DNA of 21,417 nt, from contig JBAQCU010000017.1 of the NCBI GenBank assembly GCA_049294435.1, positions 1 to 21,417 of the forward strand, in the 5' to 3' direction. Made by a program: the position numbers and the translations under genes. The notes beneath the pieces are model-generated. The model searched no databases, had not been told where the DNA came from, and saw only the letters and a program-made list of their open reading frames with translations. This stretch comes from UBA1550 sp049294435 (GTDB lineage: Bacteria; Patescibacteriota; Minisyncoccia; Phycocordibacterales; UBA1550). Below, in pieces: positions 13,673 through 19,686 of this stretch (positions are counted from its first letter, which is position 1; each line of letters starts with the position of its first letter).

Positions 13673-13870
13673 ATGGTTAAAATCAAGACAGGTGGCACTG
13701 CTCCAAAGTCAGGGCAATATCAAGTTTCAGGAATGAAGCGAGAGATTACTTTGTCTAAGGGTGAGCGCGTTCCTCCTTACGGAGGGAAAGCAAACACTTT
13801 TGTACTTGTCGATGAGACAAGGCACAAAAAGTAGTTAGTCATTAAACTTTTCCCGCTAGCATTTCAGGGG
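13514..13870. repeat. 20-bp inverted repeat bracketing the 53-aa gene
   Basis: Left arm CCCTTGAAATGCTAGCGGGA (13514-13533) and right arm at 13851-13870 are complementary at 19 of 20 positions. The right arm is followed by TTTTTT at 13872-13877, so in RNA the two ends would pair and be followed by a U run. The arms enclose a structured leader and one small gene. Confidence 0.8.
13673..13834 (+). CDS. 53-aa protein, possibly YjzC-like
   Basis: ATG to TAG, reading MVKIKTGGTAPKSGQYQVSG, then MKREITLSKGERVPPYGGKA, then NTFVLVDETRHKK. The pattern 'G..aP.SG.Y ... I.L.KGE..PP ... f.l....' resembles the small YjzC family of Firmicutes (unknown function); this is from memory and tentative. No membrane segment; basic and probably compact. 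No Shine-Dalgarno is visible. It is unusual in sitting inside a 357-bp unit closed by inverted repeats, with a 170-nt structured leader. The GC content looks higher than in the island to the right. Confidence 0.7.
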   Translation: MVKIKTGGTAPKSGQYQVSGMKREITLSKGERVPPYGGKANTFVLVDETRHKK

Positions 13871-13894
13871 ATTTTTTATTTTCTATATACTGGG

Positions 13895-13900
13895 TATAAT
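13895..13900 (+). promoter_or_regulatory. -10 box of the zinc-ribbon gene
   Basis: TATAAT followed by 7 nt and ATG at 13908. An in-frame ATG at 13899 overlaps the -10 box itself and cannot be on the transcript, so 13908 is the likely leaderless start. Confidence 0.6.
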
Positions 13901-13907
13901 GACAAAT

Positions 13908-14321
13908 ATGAAAGGGTCATCAGATTTTATGCAACTCGTGGAAAAGATCGCGAGCGATACGAATGTCGCTCTTCCTTCTGGGTTTGATTACAGATATGCA
14001 CCATATCAATGTTGGAAGTGCGGGAGGCAAATCGTAATTTTTAAATGGTGCAATTCTATGTTGGAGGGTAAAATTGAAAAACCACAAGAACCAATTCCGC
14101 ACACAATACAAGAACGTCATACAAGTATGAGTGACGAAACATACTGGGCAAATACATGTCCGCATTGCAATAATGTTCAAGGAGATTTTTACATTAGCAA
14201 CGAACCAGATTCTCCGTTTTTTGGATTAGAAAATGAAATAATAAATAACAAAGAATCGTTTGAAAAAGATATGGAACAAATTGCCGAATATTACTTTAAC
14301 CAAATAGTTTCTCCAAAGTAA
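13908..14321 (+). CDS. Zinc-ribbon protein of unknown function, 137 aa
   Basis: Cytoplasmic, acidic protein with a four-Cys zinc site: CWKCG at about 35-39 and CPHCN at about 85-89. Between them lies YWANTC just before the second knuckle, and QGDFYI after it. The pattern 'YxCWKCG ... YxANTCPHCxxxQGDFY' recurs in uncharacterised bacterial proteins, to my memory, without a firm role. The start at 13908 is chosen from promoter geometry. It is the first gene of the AT-rich accessory island and is separated from the protease operon by a GC-rich 100-bp spacer. Confidence 0.8.
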   Translation: MKGSSDFMQLVEKIASDTNVALPSGFDYRYAPYQCWKCGRQIVIFKWCNSMLEGKIEKPQEPIPHTIQERHTSMSDETYWANTCPHCNNVQGDFYISNEPDSPFFGLENEIINNKESFEKDMEQIAEYYFNQIVSPK

Positions 14322-14446
14322 CACAGACCTGCGCTTGACCCACCCACACGTTCGCGCGCGAATCCCCACCGCGGAATGAAGGGACGGCAGGCTCAATTAT
14401 TTACTTTAGATTTATTTTGGAAAATGCTAGTATTAACCTACATAAT
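14322..14446 (+). other. GC-rich spacer and weak promoter of the protease operon
   Basis: Contains a perfect 12-nt palindrome TTCGCGCGCGAA (14351-14362) in a GC-rich stretch flanked by AT-rich genes. A possible -10 TAGTAT lies at 14428-14433, 13 nt before the chosen ATG at 14447. Otherwise nothing is seen. Confidence 0.35.
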
Positions 14447-15448
14447 ATGGCAAACAATAATGATATAAAACAGCTTATACAAAAGCTAGAAAAAGAGAGA
14501 AATTCAAAGGTTATCTGTTATTTAACTAGTGATAAACCTGCTCCACCACCATTAACATTTGCAACTCAAGTGGCGTTAGATATTTTGCCATTATTTACGG
14601 ATATTCTCGAAAGTTTTAAAAAGAAGCCAAATAAAATTACTTTGGTTATTGACACAACGGGAGGTAATCTAGACGCTCCATGGCCGTTGGTTAATCTTAT
14701 ACGTGAGTACTGCAAAGAATTTGAAGTTATCGTATTAAATAAATCACTTAGTGCAGGAACACTTATTGTGCTAGGTGCAGATAAGGTCGTCATGTCTGAG
14801 TTTTCACAATTAAGTCCTGTTGATCCAGCACAAACTAGACCAGATTCAAATAATAAATTAATCAAACTAGAAGTAGAGGATATAAGTGGTTATATAGATT
14901 TTGTTAAGAAAAAAATTGGTATCACAGAACAATCAGGGCTAGCAGAAATAACAAAGGAATTAAACAAGGAAGTTCCGCCAACGGTAGTTGGTTCAGCTAA
15001 CCGCACGCATTATCTGATTAGACGACTTGCAAAAAATCTTTTGCAGTTACCAAAAACAAAACTAGCCGATAAACAAATTGATGAAGTTGTAGAATACCTT
15101 ACAGAAAAACTTTACTCCCACAGTCATTTTATAAATAGGAATGAAGCAAAAAATATTATTGGTTTTGGTGATATGATTGAATATACCAACAAGGAAACAA
15201 AGAAGATTATTCTTGAAATGATCAAATATTTTAATGGTTTGCTAAAAATAAAAGAGACATTTGATCCTATTAAATTACTTTCTGGGAAAGGAGAGGTTGA
15301 CTATGTTTTACCAAGGGCGATTGTACATAGTGGTGATATTAAATATAATTTCCACTCATATTACAAAATTACGAGCGTAGCCGATCCGTCAGGCGTTCAA
15401 AACTTGAATATAAATGAATTCAAAGCAGGCTGGGAAATAATAAAATAG
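14447..15448 (+). CDS. SDH_sah/ClpP-fold serine protease, 333 aa
   Basis: Belongs to the serine dehydrogenase proteinase (SDH_sah) branch of the ClpP/SppA crotonase-like fold. LVIDTTGGNLDAPWPLVNLI (66-85) gives the glycine oxyanion turn, and LNKSLSAGTLIVLGADKVVM carries the presumed nucleophile S102 in SAGT. QLSPVDP (121-127) follows at the usual place. The family normally pairs Ser with a downstream Asp or Lys; I cannot fix the partner by eye. The C-terminal half (about 150-333) is helical and charged with no recognised domain. There is no signal peptide, so it is cytosolic, unlike many SppA-type membrane proteases. An in-frame TTG at 14417 would lie upstream of the likely transcript. It forms an operon with the next two genes (gaps of 4 and 6 nt), suggesting one functional module. 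Confidence 0.88.
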   Translation: MANNNDIKQLIQKLEKERNSKVICYLTSDKPAPPPLTFATQVALDILPLFTDILESFKKKPNKITLVIDTTGGNLDAPWPLVNLIREYCKEFEVIVLNKSLSAGTLIVLGADKVVMSEFSQLSPVDPAQTRPDSNNKLIKLEVEDISGYIDFVKKKIGITEQSGLAEITKELNKEVPPTVVGSANRTHYLIRRLAKNLLQLPKTKLADKQIDEVVEYLTEKLYSHSHFINRNEAKNIIGFGDMIEYTNKETKKIILEMIKYFNGLLKIKETFDPIKLLSGKGEVDYVLPRAIVHSGDIKYNFHSYYKITSVADPSGVQNLNINEFKAGWEIIK

Positions 15449-15452
15449 AAAT

Positions 15453-15683
15453 ATGGATATATATAATTCACAAACCAATAGTGCTGCAACTTCACCAAAT
15501 CAAACGGAAAGAACTATGACAAGTGGAACTTCTAATAAAGTATTCGGGTCTCCTTTTCGTATTAATGTTGTTAACATAAAAACAAACACCAATAAAATTA
15601 TTTTTACGAAAGAAGACGGTGGTGTAAGTCGAGAGGAAGAAAAAGATTATTATAAAAAAACCCTCAAGAGTAAACTGATTTAA
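15453..15683 (+). CDS. 76-aa hypothetical protein in the protease operon
   Basis: The N-terminal ~30 residues are Ser/Thr/Asn/Gln-rich and probably disordered (MDIYNSQTNSAATSPNQTER). The C-terminal half has two strand-like segments (FRINVVNIKTN, NKIIFTKED) and a charged helix (SREEEKDYYKKTLKSKL). I recognise no family. It lies 4 nt after the protease stop and 6 nt before the next start, so it is almost certainly co-translated. Given its size and position between a protease and a larger partner it might be an adaptor, substrate or antitoxin-like peptide; this is inference. Confidence 0.75.
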   Translation: MDIYNSQTNSAATSPNQTERTMTSGTSNKVFGSPFRINVVNIKTNTNKIIFTKEDGGVSREEEKDYYKKTLKSKLI

Positions 15684-15689
15684 GACGGC

Positions 15690-16244
15690 ATGTATATCTA
15701 CCCAGTAGATAATTCTGATCCAGTTTTCTACCAAGGTGATATCATCGATAATTTCCCTTTTTTTGTTGTTGAGAGCGAGAATTTTAATGTATTGGAGCCT
15801 GAAACAAACCAATCAACCAATCAAAAATATCAAATCAAAAAAATAAAATCACTGCCAAAAGAACAAACAACAGACCATTTAATTGTGATCGATGCCCGAA
15901 GGCAGAGAGTGATGATATTATCTCAAACTTGTGATGTTCAACAGAGAGAAACGATAATATTTGCTCCAGTTTTTGAAGTTTCAAAAGCAATCAGTGATGG
16001 TAGGATGACAAATAATCAAGCAATAAGTTTAAGGAACAGGAAACTCGATTATTGGTTTTATCTGCCAAAACAAGATTCTGTTATAGAAGAAAGTTATATT
16101 GATCTTCAAATAATTCACTACGTTCCAAAATCATTAATTTTAGAAAATTTACAGAACAGAGTGCTTGCTTTAAGTGATTGGGGTAGACATCATTTGAGTT
16201 GGGCACTGTCTGATTTTTTCGGTAGGCCCATAAAATCAAAGTAA
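15690..16244 (+). CDS. 184-aa protein with QGDII and SQTCD motifs
   Basis: N-terminal VFYQGDIIDNFPFF (about 12-25) and a central VMILSQTCDVQQRETIIFAPVFE (about 74-96). Proteins with a 'QGDI...P' start and a 'S.TCDI' core occur in many bacteria, in my recollection often in accessory or defence neighbourhoods, with no assigned biochemical activity. The isolated Cys of TCD is the only Cys, so it may be functional. The C-terminus has a basic-aromatic end (DWGRHHLSWALSDFFGRP). It is the third gene of the protease operon and overlaps the convergent methyltransferase stop by 9 nt. Confidence 0.8.
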   Translation: MYIYPVDNSDPVFYQGDIIDNFPFFVVESENFNVLEPETNQSTNQKYQIKKIKSLPKEQTTDHLIVIDARRQRVMILSQTCDVQQRETIIFAPVFEVSKAISDGRMTNNQAISLRNRKLDYWFYLPKQDSVIEESYIDLQIIHYVPKSLILENLQNRVLALSDWGRHHLSWALSDFFGRPIKSK

Positions 16245-16922
16245 TTTCTTCTGAAATACAAAAAGGTGTTCGTGCATTATAAGCAGGAAATTTGATTCCT
16301 TCGATTTTGTAACCCAAAAACCAGTTGCCTTACAGTTAAACTGCCTTTTTATTATGTCCTCTTTTAAAACAAAACCTGTATCTAGAAATTTCTGCATTAC
16401 TTTAAATGCAAGTGGCTGATACATTTTATTTCTGCGTGTATCTCCCATTAGGATTGCGCAAAATTTCCCCGGTTTTAAAACTCGAAATAATTCTCTAGCA
16501 ACTTTTTCTATTTCATCAACAAACGCGTCTATGTCGTGTATTCCCGATAGATCTTCCTTAATCTTACCCTCACTATATTTTATAATATCTGCATATGGAG
16601 GATGAGTTAAAATAAAATCAATTTCATTATCTTTAATAAAGCTCATATCCCTAGCATCACATTTAACAACTCTTTGTTTTGCTTTATTATTAACCTCAAA
16701 TTCAAGAGATTTTTTTGTTCTCTCTAGCGCCTCATCATTAACATCAATGCAAGTAATATGGCGATTTAAAATTTTTGCTTCTATTGCAGTAGTACCTCCG
16801 CCAATCATGCAGTCGAGTAAGTGGTCTTTTTCTTTTGAATAACGCAAAATAAGATTTCGTGCTACCTCAGGTGACCAGTTTCCACGCCAATCAGATTTAT
16901 GCGCCCGTCCATTCTTTTTCAC
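16236..16922 (-). CDS. Site-specific DNA methyltransferase (N6-A or N4-C), 228 aa
   Basis: SAM-dependent amino-methyltransferase. KSDWRGNWSPEVARNLIL precedes motif I-like LLDCMIGGGTTAIEAK, then CIDVN (acidic residue binding SAM), then motif IV THPPY with following ADIIKY, then FRVLKPGKFCAILMGDTRR and a C-terminal LLIMHEHLFVFQKK. The HPPY form does not tell m6A (D/NPPY) from m4C (SPPY). The order motif I before IV differs from the beta class. The recommended start is GTG at 16920-16922. A longer reading to 17093 only translates the zinc-ribbon ORF out of frame. It is the last gene of the xre-dinD-dpnI operon. Because DpnI cuts methylated GATC, its target is unlikely to be adenine in GATC. Confidence 0.88.
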   Translation of the reverse strand: MKKNGRAHKSDWRGNWSPEVARNLILRYSKEKDHLLDCMIGGGTTAIEAKILNRHITCIDVNDEALERTKKSLEFEVNNKAKQRVVKCDARDMSFIKDNEIDFILTHPPYADIIKYSEGKIKEDLSGIHDIDAFVDEIEKVARELFRVLKPGKFCAILMGDTRRNKMYQPLAFKVMQKFLDTGFVLKEDIIKRQFNCKATGFWVTKSKESNFLLIMHEHLFVFQKKLL

Positions 16923-17100
16923 ATTCGGCACAGCGATTGTTACCGGTATGCTCAAACATGTCGGTAAAACCGTTTGGCTGATATATGTTCTCCTTCTCAC
17001 TCCAAAAAAACTCGTCATCAATAATAGTCTCGACATACTTACGCTCTGCCCCACAATGTTGACACGCATGTTTTGGATATTTTTTTGTTTCATTTTTCAT
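16897..17100 (-). CDS. 67-aa zinc-ribbon ORF overlapping the methyltransferase
   Basis: Contains CQHCG (13-17) and CAEC (57-60), separated by an acidic, aromatic stretch with FTDMFEHTGNN: a plausible small zinc ribbon of the kind fused to or near nucleic-acid enzymes. It starts 26 nt after the dpnI stop and overlaps the methyltransferase start by 26 nt in the +1 frame. Either it is a separate, translationally coupled protein, or a single indel split one zinc-ribbon-methyltransferase protein into two frames. The GAAAAAG homopolymer at the junction (around 16915) is a plausible place for such an indel. Confidence 0.7.
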   Translation of the reverse strand: MKNETKKYPKHACQHCGAERKYVETIIDDEFFWSEKENIYQPNGFTDMFEHTGNNRCAECEKEWTGA

Positions 17101-17126
17101 AATTAGATCCTTGATCGAATCTATTC

Positions 17127-17894
17127 TTATGTCAAGCGATATTTTCCGTCCCCCACAAACTCGAGATATCCCTTATCGCGTAAGAATTGTAACTGCTGTC
17201 TTATTTTTGGCTTAATGTTTTTGTTTTCAGGATGCATTACGGATAAGTCACTCTCAAAAGAATACATGTCTTGCAATGTAAATTCTTTTTTATTGAGCGA
17301 ATCAATGCAATTCATAATATCTAAAATCCAACCCTTGGCGTCAGCTTTCTTAACTTTTTTCAAAAATACGGTCTTCTGCCATTTCTCCAGAACATCTTTT
17401 TTAGCAAGCTCTTTCCCGTTTTCGATATAAAAAATTTGTCCTGCTTTTGGTATTTTTGAAAACAGAATATTTGAACCAACCCAACCAGCCCGTCTAGCAC
17501 TTTCTGCTAGTGGTTTTCGTTCTTCAATAATTTCGGATACAAAAAAGTGTTTCGGAATAACAAAAAAATCATTTACATTCCACATCTCAACCATATAACC
17601 CATAAAAAAGAAATTCGGTTTTTGAGGTGAATTGATTCTCTTTATCATTTGAGAGTAAGCACCTGCGGAAACTTTTTTACTAATTTTGCCTTTCTTAGAT
17701 TTTAACTCAAAATCCTCTGAACATTTTTTGCAATAAAAATCTGCGACAGGCTTATTATTGTCATAATCATAAATACTATTGCCACAACTAGGGCAATATA
17801 TTTCTTTAAGAACCCAAGACTCACTTAACACTCGAGCTTTTTGAGAATAACTTGTGTAATTACCAGCTAATTTTGTATCAAAATTTAAGTTCAT
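17127..17894 (-). CDS. dpnI: DpnI-family methyl-directed restriction endonuclease, 255 aa
   Basis: Type IIM enzyme; DpnI itself cleaves G(m6A)TC. The length matches (DpnI 254 aa) and long blocks agree with it from memory: SQKARVL, YCPSCGN, NNKPVADFYCKKCSEDFELK, PNFFFMGY, RKPLAESARRAGWVG and, at the C-terminus, EFTLQDMYSFESDLS and IKPKIRQQLQFLRDKGY. The PD-(D/E)XK site is D52, E63, K65, with zinc ligands C34, C37, C55 and C58. The C-terminal winged helix that reads the methylated site in DpnI is complete, so both catalytic and reader functions look intact. It starts 3 nt after dinD in the same operon. Confidence 0.97.
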   Translation of the reverse strand: MNLNFDTKLAGNYTSYSQKARVLSESWVLKEIYCPSCGNSIYDYDNNKPVADFYCKKCSEDFELKSKKGKISKKVSAGAYSQMIKRINSPQKPNFFFMGYMVEMWNVNDFFVIPKHFFVSEIIEERKPLAESARRAGWVGSNILFSKIPKAGQIFYIENGKELAKKDVLEKWQKTVFLKKVKKADAKGWILDIMNCIDSLNKKEFTLQDMYSFESDLSVMHPENKNIKPKIRQQLQFLRDKGYLEFVGDGKYRLT

Positions 17895-17897
17895 AAG

Positions 17898-18740
17898 TTA
17901 TGCCCCAAGTTTATCTGGTTTTTTCAAGCTCTTTTTTTCATCAGACCTTAACTTCCTCTCAATTTTTTTGATGTCTTCTTCCGCAGGTAATTTTTCAGGA
18001 GTAATTCCTCGACTCAAAAGTGTTTTTCGGACACTTCTATTGTTTGTGATATGTTCTTCAGAAATAGATTGTTCACTTCTTAAATTTTTACTCTTTGAAT
18101 TAAAAATAGTAATTTCAGTTGCAAAATCTTTTGCCTTCAAAAGAATTGTAGGCTGGAAATCAGCAAGTGCTCGTCCACTGGGAACACCGAGACGATTCTT
18201 CATTTCTTGAGTTGTGTACCCGAATAATGCCTTATCACCCTTGCTTCGTATAAGTGCAAAATTTTTATCGCTGCCTGTTTGTTGAAAGATAACACCTGAC
18301 AATTCTTTTTCTGTCTCCGTTAATTTTTGACGAGCGTTTAATCTTTCAAATTCTTGTATTCTTTTCTCAATAATCTCAAACTTTCTTGTCTGTACTGCAA
18401 AGTAATTTTGAGCAAATGCAATCTCTTCTTTTCGAGGGTCTCCATTTTGTGCAATCAGATAACAAGCATAGCGAGTTAGCATGATATCAGGAACCTCTTT
18501 TTGAGCCCCTTTTGGCATTTGGATCGTTTTCCCGACGTCGGCAAAATGATCATTTACACTATGCTCCGTTACCTCGCATGCCGTTTTTGCTTTTGAGATA
18601 ACAGAAATAAAATTATCCCATTTTGTATAACCCAATAACTGTTGCAAATCACGCGCAAGCCAAAATTCAACACCCTCGTTAGATTTATTAGCGCAGGATT
18701 CAAAATTGCTTATAAGTGATTTAATAATTTCTATTTTCAT
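17898..18740 (-). CDS. dinD: DNA-damage-inducible protein D (DinD), 280 aa
   Basis: BRO-N-type N-terminal domain: WLARDLQQLLGYTKWDNFIS (about 27-46), AKTACE, VNDHFADVGK, then PDIMLTRYACYLIAQNGDPR (about 84-103) and AQNYFAVQTRKFE. This is the DinD signature, and the length matches E. coli DinD (about 274-280 aa). The C-terminal half has the family tail (NNRSVRKTLLSRGITPEKLP). E. coli DinD is an SOS gene product that inhibits RecA filament function. I see no LexA box here. It is sandwiched 4 nt after xre and 3 nt before dpnI, suggesting it limits or responds to DNA breaks made by the nuclease; that link is inference. Confidence 0.93.
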   Translation of the reverse strand: MKIEIIKSLISNFESCANKSNEGVEFWLARDLQQLLGYTKWDNFISVISKAKTACEVTEHSVNDHFADVGKTIQMPKGAQKEVPDIMLTRYACYLIAQNGDPRKEEIAFAQNYFAVQTRKFEIIEKRIQEFERLNARQKLTETEKELSGVIFQQTGSDKNFALIRSKGDKALFGYTTQEMKNRLGVPSGRALADFQPTILLKAKDFATEITIFNSKSKNLRSEQSISEEHITNNRSVRKTLLSRGITPEKLPAEEDIKKIERKLRSDEKKSLKKPDKLGA

Positions 18741-18744
18741 AAAT

Positions 18745-18951
18745 TTATTTTAGCAACTCATCACTCGAAACACCAAGTGCTCTGGCAATATTGGTAATGG
18801 TTGAAAGTGTCGGATTTGTGTTCCCGTTTTCAATATTGCTCACAAAACTTCGGCTTACGCCGAGCGTTCGGACAATGTCACCCTGTGTCATTCCTTTTTC
18901 CGCCCTAATACGCTTTAGGTTTCTGCCCAATTTTACTGATTCACTTTTCAT
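18745..18951 (-). CDS. Xre/C-protein-type transcription regulator, 68 aa
   Basis: A single Cro/CI helix-turn-helix: LGRNLKRIRAEKGMTQGDIV, then RTLGVSRSFVSNIENGNTNP, then a helical end SSDELLK. Size and position fit the controller (C) proteins of restriction-modification operons, which bind as dimers to boxes over their own promoter and delay nuclease synthesis after entry into a new host. The upstream region does hold repeated A/T-rich boxes and a palindrome. It is the first gene of the five-gene operon ending with the methyltransferase. It could alternatively be a plain autorepressor. Confidence 0.92.
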   Translation of the reverse strand: MKSESVKLGRNLKRIRAEKGMTQGDIVRTLGVSRSFVSNIENGNTNPTLSTITNIARALGVSSDELLK

Positions 18952-18956
18952 GCCAC

Positions 18957-19011
18957 TACATTATAGCGGATACTTACATTATACACACTATTATATTATA
19001 ATGTAATAGTG
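18957..19011 (-). promoter_or_regulatory. Promoter and candidate operators of the xre-dpnI operon
   Basis: -10 TATAAT (complement of 18960-18965) lies 8 nt before the ATG, with a poor -35. TACATTATA occurs at 18957-18965 and 18975-18983 (18-bp period) and inverted at 18997-19005. The inverted copy sits within a 26-nt imperfect palindrome CACTATTA...TAATAGTG (18986-19011; 12 of 13 pairs match). These are candidate binding sites for the regulator at 18745-18951. Confidence 0.6.
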
Positions 19012-19193
19012 CAAGAGCCCGCCCTGCGACGGCAAAGCCGCGAATTTACTAATTCGCCATCGCCAATACATTCATTAAGTTCACGTCCAAGACGCGTGCC
19101 CAGGACACAGCTCTGGTGACCTGTCAGCTGATTCGCCCGCCAAACAAAGAAAAAATGGAAAAGCGATGAGGGAGTGATTGACTCTGGATGCGT
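19012..19193. repeat. Intergenic repeat region with GCGAATT stem-loop
   Basis: No gene. GCGAATT-TACT-AATTCGC at 19040-19057 is the same stem as at 13392-13409, and CGTCCAAGACGCG at 19084-19096 is the inverted partner of 13407-13419 and 12590-12602. The rest shows nothing I can interpret. Confidence 0.6.
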
Positions 19194-19368
19194 TGGTCAC
19201 GAATCACTAACCGACTATGGTAATTATTGACGAGCGAAGCTCGGCTAATCTTGTGTGATCACAAGTTACTAAGTCTCTTCGAGTGATTACACTCTCATAG
19301 ACGTAAGTACTTGCCGACCCCGGCTCGTCTATTTTTCTTCTGAAAAATTATGCCTCCGCCCTCACAAA
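19194..19368 (-). repeat. Noncoding repeat family, copy C
   Basis: Longest copy of the family, read on the minus strand: GGGCGGAGGCAT (19350-19361), GAGCCGGGGTCG (19315-19326), CTTAGTAACTTGTGATCA (19256-19273) and AGTCGGTTAGTGATTCGTG (19198-19216). It shares blocks one, two and four with copy A and block three with copy B. It abuts the tRNA-Glu terminator complex. Confidence 0.75.
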
Positions 19369-19457
19369 GCGCCAAAGAGTAAAGCAGTTTACTCTTTTAA
19401 AAACAGCAAAAGACACTTCCTTAAAGAAGTGTCTTTTGCTGTTTTTGCGCTTTGTGA
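19362..19457. terminator. Nested hairpins after tRNA-Glu, including a 21-bp terminator
   Basis: Outer arms TCACAAAGCGC (19362-19372) and GCGCTTTGTGA (19447-19457), the latter overlapping the tRNA 3' end. Inside are a 10-bp hairpin AAAGAGTAAA-GCAG-TTTACTCTTT (19374-19397) and a 21-bp perfect hairpin (19399-19419 / 19426-19446) with A and T runs, a bidirectional terminator. Drawn together they make a four-way junction. Confidence 0.8.
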
Positions 19458-19526
19458 CCCTACGGGGAGTCGAACCCCGCTTTAAAGCTTGAAAAGCTTT
19501 CGTCCTAACCGATAGACGATAGGGCC
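19455..19526 (-). tRNA. tRNA-Glu (TTC)
   Basis: On the minus strand the acceptor GGCCCTA pairs with TAGGGTC (one G-U); the anticodon stem AAAGC/GCTTT has loop TTTTCAA, giving anticodon TTC; the T arm CGGGG-TTCGACT-CCCCG is canonical. Discriminator A; no CCA encoded (CAAAG follows). Confidence 0.96.
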
Positions 19527-19548
19527 CTAAATCAAAACGAACTTGTGC

Positions 19549-19576
19549 AGTATACCAATTTTTGCCAAAATTGCAA
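19549..19576 (-). promoter_or_regulatory. Promoter of tRNA-Glu
   Basis: Minus strand TTGCAA (19571-19576), 16-nt spacer, TATACT (19549-19554), about 22 nt upstream of the tRNA 5' end. Confidence 0.6.
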
Positions 19577-19686
19577 AAAAGTGCTACCTTGATTGAGTCC
19601 TACAGGGACAGGGAGTAATTTTAGTGGCTAAACCGTTTTGCTTATAAAACGGTCGCCCAAACGAATTCTGACGAATTTCTTTTAAT

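Noticed and set aside
16905..16925. Programmed -1 frameshift at GAAAAAG
   Set aside because: Joining the zinc-ribbon frame to the methyltransferase needs +1, not -1, so the usual slippery-heptamer mechanism does not apply.
16923..17093. N-terminal extension of the methyltransferase to 17093
   Set aside because: The extension has no methyltransferase character and is the zinc-ribbon ORF read in another frame.
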